Source of the DNA: Aquabacterium sp. CECT 9606
Lineage (GTDB): Bacteria; Pseudomonadota; Gammaproteobacteria; Burkholderiales; Burkholderiaceae_C
Direction: 5' to 3'
DNA length: 64,000 nt
NCBI RefSeq assembly: GCF_918741295.1
Contig: NZ_CAKKNB010000002.1
Location: 186,001-250,000, forward strand
The stretch's first letter is position 1. The number at the start of each line of letters is the position of its first letter. Position numbers and translations under genes: made by a program. Shown in pieces: positions 53,801 to 62,182 of this stretch. The notes beneath the pieces are model-generated. The model saw only the letters and a program-made list of their open reading frames with translations. It was not told where the DNA came from and did not search any database.

Positions 53801-54814
53801 TTAACGCCAGCTCAGCACACCTTTGCCGATGGCGCGGCCGCTGTCCACCCAGGCGTGGGCTTCTTTCAGGTGGGCGGCGGTCACGGTGCCGAAGTCGCGC
53901 GTCACCGTGCTGCGCAGCACGCCTTGGTCGATGCCCTGGGCCACCTGCGCCAGCAGGGCGCCTTGTTCGGCCATGTCAGGCGTCTCGAACACCGAACGGG
54001 CGAACATCATCTCCCAGTGCAGCGACAGGCTCTTGCGCTTGAGCAGGCGGGCGTCGATCGGCGTGGCCGGGTCGTCGATCAAGGCCAGCTTGCCCTGGGG
54101 CAGCAGGGCCTCGACCAGTGCCTCGAAGTGCCGGTCGGTGTGCGTCAGGCTGGCCACCAGGTGCACGCCCTGCACACCAATGCGCGCCAGCTCCGCATTC
54201 AAAGGCTGACTGTGGTCAATGACGTGGTGCGCGCCTTGCGCATGGACCCAGTCCGCCGTTTCGGGCCGAGAGGCGGTGCCGATCACCTGCAGCTGCGTGA
54301 ATTGCCGCGCCAGCTGGACCAGGATGGAGCCCACGCCACCCGAGGCGCCCACCACCAGCAGCCGCTGGCCCTGTCCGCCACCGCGCTGCACGCCCAGCCG
54401 GTCGAACAGCAGTTCCCAGGCGGTGATGGCCGTCAGGGGCAGGGCGGCCGCTTGCGCAAAGTCCAGGCTGGTGGGCATGTGGCTCACGATGCGCTCGTCC
54501 ACCACCTGGCGCTCGGCGTTGCTGCCAGCCCGGCCAATGCTGCCGGCGTACCAGACCCGGTCGCCGGATTTGAAGTGGCGGACTTGCTCGCCCACCGAGA
54601 GCACCACGCCCGCCGCGTCCCAGCCCAGCACCTTGGCTTGGCCGGCGACCGGCGGCGTGCTGGCGCGCACCTTCAGGTCCACCGGGTTGACCGAGATCGC
54701 GTGCACCTGCACGAGCAGGTCGCGCGGGCCGGGTGTGGGCTCCGGCAGGTCCAGGTCCAGCAGGCATTCCGGATGGGACAAGGGCAGGTTCTGGTGGTAG
54801 CCAACGGCTTTCAT
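53801..54814 (-). CDS. Zinc-independent MDR oxidoreductase (quinone oxidoreductase / ZADH type)
   Basis: A 337-residue medium-chain dehydrogenase/reductase. The N-terminal GroES-like part reads PRDLLVQVHAISVNPVDLKVR, and the NADPH-binding part has LLVVGASGGVGSILVQLARQ. The Cys/His ligands of the catalytic and structural zinc sites are missing, as in quinone oxidoreductases. ATG 54814 has GGAGACC upstream; a 30-codon extension was rejected. A LysR gene diverges from it 103 bp away, the usual arrangement for a LysR target. Substrate unknown: quinones, enones or similar electrophiles are possible. Confidence 0.9.
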   Translation of the reverse strand: MKAVGYHQNLPLSHPECLLDLDLPEPTPGPRDLLVQVHAISVNPVDLKVRASTPPVAGQAKVLGWDAAGVVLSVGEQVRHFKSGDRVWYAGSIGRAGSNAERQVVDERIVSHMPTSLDFAQAAALPLTAITAWELLFDRLGVQRGGGQGQRLLVVGASGGVGSILVQLARQFTQLQVIGTASRPETADWVHAQGAHHVIDHSQPLNAELARIGVQGVHLVASLTHTDRHFEALVEALLPQGKLALIDDPATPIDARLLKRKSLSLHWEMMFARSVFETPDMAEQGALLAQVAQGIDQGVLRSTVTRDFGTVTAAHLKEAHAWVDSGRAIGKGVLSWR

Positions 54815-54844
54815 GGGAGGTCTCCAAAAAGTTGATGGGTGGAC

Positions 54845-54908
54845 TGTGCGCCCCACTTGACGCACAAACCAGCCGTGGGAAACTGCACCAGTCACAAACA
54901 CCATTTGT
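54845..54908. promoter_or_regulatory. Candidate LysR operators between the divergent genes
   Basis: TGTGCG (54845-54850) and CGCACA (54861-54866) form a perfect inverted repeat with a 10-base spacer, which contains the T-N11-A pattern of LysR sites. A second repeat, ACAAA-CACCA-TTTGT (54894-54908), lies just before the LysR start. Confidence 0.55.
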
Positions 54909-54917
54909 CAATCCACC

Positions 54918-55823
54918 ATGTCCACCCTTGCCTTGGGCCACCTGGAACTGCCTGCCTTGCGGCTGGCCCTGCGCGTGGCCGACCTGGGCAGCGTGGCCGC
55001 CGCCGCGCGCGAGCAAGACCTCTTGCCCGCCACCGCCACCGCGGCCATCCGCCGCCTGGAGGGGCACCTCAAAGTCAAGCTGTTTGCGCGCAGCAGCCGG
55101 GCCTTGCGCACCACGCCCGAGGGCGCGCAGTTCCTGGCGCGGGTGCGCGAGGCCTTGCTGTTGCTGGACCACGGCGTGGGCGAACTGCACGCGCCCATGA
55201 CCCAGGTGCGCGGCGTTCTGCGCCTGGGCGTGTCGACGGATTTGGGCACCCAGGTGATTCGCCCGCTGCTGGACGAGTTCCTGCAACGCCACCCGCTGAT
55301 CGAGTTGGACCTGCTGGTCAGCGACCGCGTGACCGATCTGAGCCGCGAGCCGGTGGACGCCGCGATCCGCTACGGCGAGCCGACGCAGGCCGACCAGATC
55401 GTGCGCCATCTGGCCGACAACACCGCCATCCTGGTGGCCTCCCCCGAGTACCTGCAGCGCGCTGGCACGCCCTTGAGTGTGGCAGACCTGTCGGGGCACG
55501 AGGGCATCGCCTTGCGGCTGGCCGGCCGCTCCGGCCTGGTGTGGAAACTGCTGGACCACGGCAGCCCGGTGGAGGTTCGCCCGCGCATTCGCCGCGTGGC
55601 CGACAACGGCTTGATGACGCGCCTGTGGGCCATCGATGGCCACGGCATCGCGCTCAAGTCGAAGCTGGACGTGGCGGCCGACCGCGCGGCGGGCCGCTTG
55701 GTGCAGGTGCTGCCCAAGGTCGAGTCGCCGCCTTATCCCCTCGTGCTGGCGCTGGCGCGGGGCACGCACCTGAGCGCGAGAATGCGGGTGCTGGGCGATT
55801 TCCTGAAAGCCCGCCTGATTTGA
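54918..55823 (+). CDS. LysR-family transcriptional regulator
   Basis: A 301-residue regulator. The N-terminal winged helix is typical (LRLALRVADLGSVAAAAREQ, TAAIRRLEGHLKVKLFARSSRALRTTPEG) and residues about 95-295 form the periplasmic-binding-like effector domain (GVLRLGVSTDLGTQ, DAAIRYGEP). It is divergent from the MDR oxidoreductase, which is its most likely target, with inverted repeats between the starts. The broken dapD gene follows 25 bp downstream on the same strand, perhaps by chance or read-through. Confidence 0.92.
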   Translation: MSTLALGHLELPALRLALRVADLGSVAAAAREQDLLPATATAAIRRLEGHLKVKLFARSSRALRTTPEGAQFLARVREALLLLDHGVGELHAPMTQVRGVLRLGVSTDLGTQVIRPLLDEFLQRHPLIELDLLVSDRVTDLSREPVDAAIRYGEPTQADQIVRHLADNTAILVASPEYLQRAGTPLSVADLSGHEGIALRLAGRSGLVWKLLDHGSPVEVRPRIRRVADNGLMTRLWAIDGHGIALKSKLDVAADRAAGRLVQVLPKVESPPYPLVLALARGTHLSARMRVLGDFLKARLI

Positions 55824-55848
55824 CAACGAACGAAAGGGAGAAGAGAAC

Positions 55849-56821
55849 ATGACCGCAGTGCAACGCCTGGGCCACCGCTACCAAGACCAGGAGTCTGGCC
55901 AAACCCTCGACACCTGGTTCGCCGCCTCAAACCAGAAGAAAAACCGCGGCTGCCTGGCCGAGAAGGTCGGCCTGATCCGCGGCGGGTTTGTCGAGGTCAC
56001 CATCGAGTCCCTCGACCTGCCGCCGGCCTCCACCGAAGATGCCTACCTGCGTCTGCACCTTTTAGGTCACCATCGAGTCCCTCGACTTGCCGCCGGCCTC
56101 CACCGAAGATGCCTACCTGCGTCTGCACCTTTTGTCAGAACGGGCGGTGCTGCCCAACGCGGTCAACCTGGAGGGCCTGTTCGGCTGGCTGCCCATCGTG
56201 GCCTGGACCTCGGCCGGCCCCGTCCTGCCTGCCAAGGTGGAGGCACTGCGCGATCTGCTGGCCGCCGAGTTCCACCACCTCACCGTGCCTTGCGTGGACC
56301 GCTTTCCGCGCATGACGGATTACGTGGTGCCCCGCGGCGTGCGCATCGCCGATGCCGACCGGGTGCGGCTGGGCGCGCATCTGGCCGAAGGGACCACGGT
56401 CATGCACGAAGGCTTCGTCAACTTCAACGCGGGCACTTTGGGCGAGTCGATGGTGGAAGGTCGGGTCACGCCGGGCGTTGTCGTGGGCAAGAACTCGGAC
56501 ATCGGGGCCGGCGCCTCGATCATGGGCACGCTGTCGGGTGGTGGCAAGCAAAGAAATGCCGTCGGTGAACGCAGCCTGCTGGGCGCCAACGCGGGGATCG
56601 GCATTTCGCTGGGCGACGACTGCATCGTCGAAGCCGGGCTGTATGTCACCGCCGGCACCAAGGTGAAGCTGCCTGACGGCCAGGTGGTGTCGGCCCGGGC
56701 GCTGTCCGGCCAGCCCGGGCTTTTGTTCCGCCGCAACAGCCAGACCGGCGCCGTGGAAGTGCTGCCGACCGGTGCGGGACGCTGGGGCGGCCTCAACGCT
56801 GCTTTGCATGTCAACACTTGA
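55849..56821 (+). pseudogene. dapD: Tetrahydrodipicolinate N-succinyltransferase, actinobacterial type, frameshifted by a 70-bp duplication
   Basis: DapD adds succinate to tetrahydrodipicolinate in lysine and diaminopimelate synthesis. Two frames together give a complete enzyme. The first (from ATG 55849, with AAGGGAGAAGAG upstream) reads to [10 protein letters not shown]. The second continues [22 protein letters not shown] and the left-handed beta-helix ([48 protein letters not shown]) to 56821. Removing one copy of the duplicated 70 bp joins them in frame as 300 residues. That sequence is the Corynebacterium/Mycobacterium DapD type, not the usual 273-residue proteobacterial type. The rest of the frame is undamaged, so the lesion is recent or a sequencing/assembly artefact. 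Confidence 0.88.
55994..56133 (+). repeat. 70-bp perfect-length tandem duplication inside dapD
   Basis: Two head-to-tail copies, 55994-56063 and 56064-56133, start AGGTCACCATCGAGTCC and end CTGCACCTTTT. They differ at one base: C at 56017 in the first copy, T at 56087 in the second (CTG against TTG, synonymous). Seventy is not a multiple of three, so the second copy shifts the reading frame. Confidence 0.95.
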
Positions 56822-56908
56822 AACTTGGGGCCAAGCCATGTCGAATCCGGGTTGCGACGTTCGTCGTGTCGATGTCCCCATCGCCACATTGCAACCAGGA
56901 GAGAGACC

Positions 56909-57382
56909 ATGACTTCAACATCCACCGTCAAGCCCATCCCCGATGGCATGCACTCGCTGACGCCGCACCTCGTTTGTGCCGGCGCCACCGAGGCCATCGA
57001 TTTCTACAAAAAGGCCTTCAACGCGATTGAGCTGACCCGCCTGGCGGGGCCCGACGGCAAACTCATGCACGCTGCCCTGCGCATCGGCGACTCGGTGCTG
57101 ATGCTGGTCGACGAGTCGCCGCAGTGGGGCTCGCTTGGCCCCAAGGCCCTGAAGGGCTCGCCCGTTTATCTTCACCTGTACGTGCAGGATGTGGACGCCA
57201 GTCTGACACAGGCCGTGGCTGCGGGTGCCAAGCTCACCATGCCGGCGGCCGACATGTTCTGGGGTGACCGCTATGGGCAGTTGGAAGACCCTTTCGGCCA
57301 CAAGTGGTCCGTCGCCACGCACACCCGTGATCTGACGCCTGATGAGATCAAGGAGGGGATGGCCAAGATGGGTGGGTGCTGA
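56909..57382 (+). CDS. VOC-superfamily protein, PhnB / glyoxalase-like
   Basis: A 157-residue protein of the vicinal-oxygen-chelate fold, PhnB-like branch: SLTPHLVCAGATEAIDFYKKAF, ALRIGDSVLMLVDE, PVYLHLYVQDVDASLTQAVAAGA and DRYGQLEDPFGHKWSVATH. Such proteins often bind a metal with His/Glu and act as isomerases, dioxygenases or resistance proteins, but this branch has no agreed reaction. AGGAGAGAGACC precedes ATG 56909. It follows dapD by about 90 bp and precedes the sigma-54 promoter of the putrescine operon. A nested palindrome (GCGCAA...GCGGC-TTG-GCCGC...TTGCGC, 57386-57414) right after its stop may be a terminator or an activator site. Confidence 0.88.
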   Translation: MTSTSTVKPIPDGMHSLTPHLVCAGATEAIDFYKKAFNAIELTRLAGPDGKLMHAALRIGDSVLMLVDESPQWGSLGPKALKGSPVYLHLYVQDVDASLTQAVAAGAKLTMPAADMFWGDRYGQLEDPFGHKWSVATHTRDLTPDEIKEGMAKMGGC

Positions 57383-57442
57383 GGCGCGCAATAGGCGGCT
57401 TGGCCGCTTTGCGCCGCGTGGTTTTGCCTTGGGCGCAAGTTT

Positions 57443-57458
57443 TGGCACACTGCTTGCA
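57443..57458 (+). promoter_or_regulatory. Sigma-54 (RpoN) promoter of the putrescine operon
   Basis: TGGCAC (57443-57448), five bases, TTGCA (57454-57458). The GG and GC pairs are separated by exactly ten bases, which matches the -24/-12 consensus TGGCAC-N5-TTGCA without mismatch. The expected transcription start is about 57467-57470, only three to six bases before the puuD ATG at 57473. Nitrogen control by NtrC or a similar enhancer-binding protein is likely. The palindrome at 57386-57414 is a candidate upstream site. Confidence 0.85.
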
Positions 57459-57472
57459 CGGTATAACGCACC

Positions 57473-58279
57473 ATGCAAGCCGACCTCAATGCCCCTTTGC
57501 CCATCGTCCTGGTCCCCGCCTGCCAAAAGCCGGTGGGGGCGCTCACTTGTTACACCGCCGGCCAGAAGTACGTCGAAGCAGTGCGCCTGGCGGGCTGTGT
57601 GCCGCTGGTTGTGCCCGGCGCCAGCCCCGATGAGCTGGACACGCTGCTGTCAATCGCCGATGGCATCTTGCTGACCGGCTCGCCCTCCAACGTGCACCCC
57701 AGCCACTTCGGCGAAGACGTGCACGACCCCTCCCTGCCGCTCGACCCCGAACGCGACACCTGGACCTTGCCCATCGTGCGCCGCGCTGTGGCCATGGGCC
57801 TGCCGCTGCTGGGCATCTGCCGGGGCTTCCAGGAAGTGAACGTGGCCCTGGGGGGCTCGCTGCACCAGGCCGTGCACGAACAGCCTGGTTTGAGCGACCA
57901 CCGCAGTGACGACACCTTGCCGCTGGACGAGGAATACGGCTTTGCCCACACCGCGCAATTGGTGCCCGGCGGATTTTTGGACCAGGCACTGCGCGGCCTG
58001 CCCGCCAGCATCCTCAGCGAGCAAGGCGAGTTCCAGGTCAACAGCCTGCATGGCCAGGGCGTGAACCGCCTGGCCCCCCAGCTCCGCGTTGAAGCCCGTG
58101 CCCCGGATGGCGTGGTCGAGGCCGTGAGCGTGGCCGACCCGGTTCACCCCGGCGCCTTCAGCCTGTGCCTGCAATGGCACCCAGAATGGAAGGCCGCCGA
58201 CAACCCGGTGTCGATGCGGATCTTTGAAGCTTTTGGCCAAGCCTGCCGGGCGTGGCATGCTGGCAAGCAGAAACCATGA
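57473..58279 (+). CDS. puuD: Gamma-glutamyl-GABA hydrolase, class I glutamine amidotransferase fold
   Basis: Hydrolyses gamma-glutamyl-gamma-aminobutyrate to GABA and glutamate in the Puu pathway of putrescine breakdown. The 268-residue peptidase C26 protein has Cys116 in LLGICRGFQEVNVALGGSLHQ, and His236 and Glu238 in LQWHPEW. The N-terminal PIVLVPACQ..GQKYVEAV strand and helix match PuuD. The only possible start is ATG 57473, which nearly coincides with the sigma-54 transcription start, so the mRNA may be almost leaderless. It is the first gene of the operon. Confidence 0.93.
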   Translation: MQADLNAPLPIVLVPACQKPVGALTCYTAGQKYVEAVRLAGCVPLVVPGASPDELDTLLSIADGILLTGSPSNVHPSHFGEDVHDPSLPLDPERDTWTLPIVRRAVAMGLPLLGICRGFQEVNVALGGSLHQAVHEQPGLSDHRSDDTLPLDEEYGFAHTAQLVPGGFLDQALRGLPASILSEQGEFQVNSLHGQGVNRLAPQLRVEARAPDGVVEAVSVADPVHPGAFSLCLQWHPEWKAADNPVSMRIFEAFGQACRAWHAGKQKP

Positions 58280-58294
58280 ACATGAAGGGACGCA

Positions 58295-59662
58295 ATGCAA
58301 TCCAAGGTACCCAGCAGCTTCAGCGAGCTGGAGCAATGGCTCAACCAGCGCCACGTCACTGAGATCGAATGCCTGGTGCCCGACTTGACGGGCGTGGCGC
58401 GCGGCAAGATCCTGCCGCGCGAAAAATTCACCGAAGACCGGGGCATGCGTCTGCCCGAGGCCATCGTCGCCATCGGTGTGACCGGTGAGTTCCCGGCCGA
58501 GGGTCCGTACTACGACGTCATCACCCCCACCGACCGGGACATGCACCTGCAGCCCGATCCCAGCACGGTGCGCATCGTGCCCTGGGCCACCGACCCCACC
58601 GCGCAGGTCATCCACGATTGCTTTGACCGCGATGGCGTGCTGATTCCCTATGCGCCGCGCTCGGTGCTCAAGCGCGTGTGCCAGTTGTTCGACGACGAAG
58701 GCTGGTCGCCCGTGGTGGCGCCCGAACTCGAGTTCTATTTGATCGAACGCAGCATCGACCCCAACCAGCCCTTGCGCCCGCCCCGTGGCCGCAGCGGGCG
58801 CGCCGAAACCTCGCGCCAAGCCTATTCGATTGACGCGGTGAACGAATTCGATCCACTCTTCGAAGACATCTACGACTACTGCAAGAAGATGGAGCTGAAC
58901 GTGGACACCCTGATCCACGAAGTCGGCGCCGGGCAGATGGAGATCAACTTCTTCCACGACCACCCATTGGGCCTGGCCGACGAGGTGTTCTTCTTCAAGC
59001 GCACCATCCGCGAGGCCGCCTTGCGCCACGAGATGTACGCCACCTTCATGGCCAAGCCCATGGCCAACGAGCCCGGCAGTTCCATGCACGTGCACCAAAG
59101 CGTGGTCAGCAAAGAGACCGGCCGCAACATCTTCAGCAACGAAGATGGCACGCCCTCCAAAGAGTTCTACTGGTACATCGGTGGCTTGCAGCGTTACGTG
59201 CCGGCGGCCATGGGCCTGTTCGCGCCCTACGTCAACTCCTACCGCCGCCTGGCCCGCGCCACGGCCGCGCCCATCAACACGCAATGGGGGGTGGACAACC
59301 GCACCGTGGGCTTCCGCGCGCCCTTGGCCACGCCAGCCGCACGCCGCATCGAGAACCGTGTGATCGGTGCTGATGCCAATCCTTATGTCGCGCTGGCCGC
59401 CACGCTGGCTTGCGGTTACCTGGGCATCAAGAACAAGATCGAGCCTTCGGCCGAATGCCGGGGCGATGCCTACCTGGGCGACTTCCAACTGCCCCGCAGC
59501 CTGGGCGAAGCGCTGGGCTTGCTGCGCGAGCAATCCGACCTGCACGATGTGCTGGGCAAGTCCTTCATCACGGTCTACACCGAGATCAAGGAAGTGGAGT
59601 ACACCGAGTTCATGAAGGTGATCTCACCCTGGGAGCGCGAGCACCTGCTGCTTCACGTCTGA
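58295..59662 (+). CDS. puuA: Gamma-glutamylputrescine synthetase (glutamine synthetase family)
   Basis: Joins glutamate and putrescine with ATP. The 455-residue protein has the glutamine synthetase fold, with VAPELEFYLIE, GAGQMEINFFH, KPMANEPGSSMHVHQS and NRTVGFRAP metal- and ATP-site motifs. It lacks the adenylylation-loop Tyr motif of GlnA and resembles PuuA/GlnA3-type enzymes that act on polyamines. The neighbours (PuuD, a putrescine-type aminotransferase, Pot transporter) support putrescine over ammonia as substrate. AAGGGACG precedes the ATG, 15 bases after the puuD stop. Confidence 0.92.
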   Translation: MQSKVPSSFSELEQWLNQRHVTEIECLVPDLTGVARGKILPREKFTEDRGMRLPEAIVAIGVTGEFPAEGPYYDVITPTDRDMHLQPDPSTVRIVPWATDPTAQVIHDCFDRDGVLIPYAPRSVLKRVCQLFDDEGWSPVVAPELEFYLIERSIDPNQPLRPPRGRSGRAETSRQAYSIDAVNEFDPLFEDIYDYCKKMELNVDTLIHEVGAGQMEINFFHDHPLGLADEVFFFKRTIREAALRHEMYATFMAKPMANEPGSSMHVHQSVVSKETGRNIFSNEDGTPSKEFYWYIGGLQRYVPAAMGLFAPYVNSYRRLARATAAPINTQWGVDNRTVGFRAPLATPAARRIENRVIGADANPYVALAATLACGYLGIKNKIEPSAECRGDAYLGDFQLPRSLGEALGLLREQSDLHDVLGKSFITVYTEIKEVEYTEFMKVISPWEREHLLLHV

Positions 59663-59676
59663 AACAAGAGACCACC

Positions 59677-61062
59677 ATGCCTCACACCCGCACCACCGCC
59701 GAGTGGCAGGCCGCCGACGCCGCCCACTTCCTGCACCCCTTCACCGACTTCAAGGCCCTGGCGGCCAAGGGCTCGCGCATCATCACCAAGGCCGAAGGCA
59801 TCTACCTGTGGGACAGTGACGGCCACAAGATCTTTGACGCCATGAGCGGTCTGTGGTGCGTGAACGTGGGCTACGGCCAGCGCGCCCTGATCGACGCGGC
59901 CACGCGTCAGCTGGAAACACTGCCCTTCTACAACGCCTTCTTCCAGACTGCCACGCCACCGGCCATCGCGCTGGCCGAGAAGATCGCCAGCCTCAGCCCC
60001 CCGGGCTTCGAGCACGTGTTCTTCACCGGCTCTGGCTCGGAGGGCAATGACACCATCGTGCGCATGGTGCGGCGTTACTGGGACCTGCTGGGCCAGCCCG
60101 AACGCAGCGTCATCATCAGCCGGCAGAACGCATACCACGGCTCGACCATGGCCGGGGCTTCGCTGGGCGGCATGCCCGACATGCACACGCAAGGCGGCCT
60201 GCCCATCCCGGGCATCGTGCACATCGACCAGCCCTACATGGTCGAGCACGCCAAGCCCGGTGAAAGCCGCGACGACTTCGGCCTGCGCGCGGCCTCGTGG
60301 CTTGAAGCAAAGATCCTGGAAGTGGGCGCCGACAAAGTCGCGGCCTTCATCGGCGAGCCCATCCAGGGTGCGGGCGGCGTCATCATCCCCCCCGACACCT
60401 ACTGGCCCGAGATTCAGCGCATCTGCGACAAGCACGGCATCCTGCTGGTGTCCGACGAGGTCATCTGCGGTTTCGGCCGCACTGGTGAATGGTTCGGCTG
60501 CGAGCGCCTGGGTTACAAGCCCGACCTCATCACTTTCGCCAAAGGCATCACCTCGGGCTACATCCCCTTGGGTGGCGTGCTCGTGGGCGAGCGCGTGGCG
60601 CGCGTGCTGATCGACCAGGGCGGCGACTTCAACCACGGCTACACCTACAGCGGCCACCCCGTGGCCTGCGCCGTGGCTTTGGCAAATTTGCAACTGATCG
60701 AAGACTTACAACTCGTTGAGCGGGTGCGGGACGAAACCGGCCCCTATCTTGCGAAACAATACGCGGCATTGGCCGACCATCCCCTGGTGGGCGAGGCCGA
60801 GACCTGCGGTTTGATGGCGGCCATTCGCCTGGTCAAGACCAAGGCCTCTGGCACGCAAGCTGCTGTGCCTTTCGGGCCCGAGGTGAGCGCGGGCATGGCG
60901 TGCCGGGGGCATTGTTTTGCCAACGGCTTGATCATGCGCGCCGTGGGTGACCGCATGATCATCGCGCCACCATTGGTGCTGACGTGTGAGCAGATTGACG
61001 AGATGATGGTCTTGATCCGGCGCTGCCTGGACCTGACCTGGACCGACTTAAAGGGAGAGTGA
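59677..61062 (+). CDS. spuC: Putrescine-pyruvate type aminotransferase, class III PLP
   Basis: Transfers the amino group of putrescine or a related polyamine to pyruvate. The 461-residue class III aminotransferase shows FFTGSGSEGNDTIVRMVRRYW, AYHGSTMAGASLGGM, FIGEPIQGAGGVIIPP, LLVSDEVICGFGRTG and the PLP Lys in LITFAKGITSGYIPLGG. It resembles Pseudomonas SpuC. The operon carries both the gamma-glutamyl route (PuuA/PuuD) and this aminotransferase route, but no gamma-glutamylputrescine oxidase. It starts at ATG 59677 and is followed four bases later by potF. Confidence 0.92.
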   Translation: MPHTRTTAEWQAADAAHFLHPFTDFKALAAKGSRIITKAEGIYLWDSDGHKIFDAMSGLWCVNVGYGQRALIDAATRQLETLPFYNAFFQTATPPAIALAEKIASLSPPGFEHVFFTGSGSEGNDTIVRMVRRYWDLLGQPERSVIISRQNAYHGSTMAGASLGGMPDMHTQGGLPIPGIVHIDQPYMVEHAKPGESRDDFGLRAASWLEAKILEVGADKVAAFIGEPIQGAGGVIIPPDTYWPEIQRICDKHGILLVSDEVICGFGRTGEWFGCERLGYKPDLITFAKGITSGYIPLGGVLVGERVARVLIDQGGDFNHGYTYSGHPVACAVALANLQLIEDLQLVERVRDETGPYLAKQYAALADHPLVGEAETCGLMAAIRLVKTKASGTQAAVPFGPEVSAGMACRGHCFANGLIMRAVGDRMIIAPPLVLTCEQIDEMMVLIRRCLDLTWTDLKGE

Positions 61063-61066
61063 CAAC

Positions 61067-62182
61067 ATGACCTGTTCCTGGAAGCGCCTGAGCGCGCTGA
61101 GCTGCGCCGTGCTGGCCGCGATGACCGTGACCACGGGCGCCCGCGCCGAGGAAGAGAAGATCCTCAACGTCTACAACTGGTCCAACTACATCGCGCCCGA
61201 CACCATCGCCAACTTCGAGAAGGAATTCGGCATCAAGGTGCGCTACGACAACTTCGACAGCAACGAAGTGGTGCACGCCAAGCTGGTGGCCGGCAAGACG
61301 GGCTACGACGTGGTCATGCCATCGTCTTACTGGGCCAAGATGCAGGCCGATGGCGGCTTGCTGCAAAAGCTCGACAAATCCAAACTGCCCAACCTGAAGA
61401 ACCTCGATCCGCAGTTCCAGGCGCAACTGGCCAAGCTCGACCCGGGCAACCAGTACATGGCCGACTGGTTGTGGGGCTTCACCACCGTGGGCATCAACGT
61501 CGACAAGGTGAAGGCCGCGCTGGGCGGCATGCCCATGCCCGACAACGCCTGGGACCTGGTCTTCAAGCCCGAGTACATCAGCAAGCTCAAGAGCTGTGGC
61601 GTCTCCATCCTTGATGCCGCCAGCGAAGTGATTCCCGCCTCGCTGCACTACATGGGCAAGCCCGCCTACAGCAAGAACATCGCCGACTACCAGGCCGTGG
61701 GCCCCATGCTCAAGGCCATCCGCCCTTACGTGACCTTGTTCAGCTCGTCCGGCTACATCAACGACATGGCCAATGGCTCGATCTGCCTGGCGCTGGGCTG
61801 GTCGGGTGACATGAACATCGCCCGGGCCCGCGCCATCGAAGGCAAGACCGGCCAGAACATCCAGACCCTGATCCCCAAGATCGGCGGCGTGGTGTTCATG
61901 GACACCATGGTGATCCCGGTCGATGCACCACACCCCGACAACGCCCACAAGTTCATCAACTACATCATGCGGCCCGAGGTGCATGCGGGGCTGACCAACA
62001 AGGTCTTCTACGCCAACCCCAACCTGGCTTCGCGCAAGCTGCTCAAGCCCGAGGTGGCCAATGACCCGGCGGTCTTCCCCTCCGAGTCGGACATGAAGAA
62101 GATGGCCATGCCCGAGGCCATCAACAACGATCTGCGTCGCCAGATGACGCGCATCTACACCTCCTTCAAGACCGGCCTGTGA
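61067..62182 (+). CDS. potF: Polyamine ABC transporter periplasmic binding protein
   Basis: Binds putrescine or spermidine in the periplasm for import. A 371-residue precursor with signal peptide 1-27 (ending GARA). The mature part matches PotF/PotD/SpuD: ILNVYNWSNYIAPDTIANFEKEFGIKV, YDVVMPSSYWAKMQ, NGSICLALGWSGD (with the ligand-stacking Trp) and FINYIMRPEVHAGLTN. AAGGGAGAG precedes the ATG. Its stop overlaps the GTG start of potG (GTGA). Confidence 0.95.
   Translation: MTCSWKRLSALSCAVLAAMTVTTGARAEEEKILNVYNWSNYIAPDTIANFEKEFGIKVRYDNFDSNEVVHAKLVAGKTGYDVVMPSSYWAKMQADGGLLQKLDKSKLPNLKNLDPQFQAQLAKLDPGNQYMADWLWGFTTVGINVDKVKAALGGMPMPDNAWDLVFKPEYISKLKSCGVSILDAASEVIPASLHYMGKPAYSKNIADYQAVGPMLKAIRPYVTLFSSSGYINDMANGSICLALGWSGDMNIARARAIEGKTGQNIQTLIPKIGGVVFMDTMVIPVDAPHPDNAHKFINYIMRPEVHAGLTNKVFYANPNLASRKLLKPEVANDPAVFPSESDMKKMAMPEAINNDLRRQMTRIYTSFKTGL

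Noticed and set aside
55849..56821. Programmed ribosomal frameshift in dapD
   Set aside because: No slippery heptamer is evident at the junction. The 70-bp direct duplication fully explains the shift, and readthrough would leave duplicated residues in the protein.
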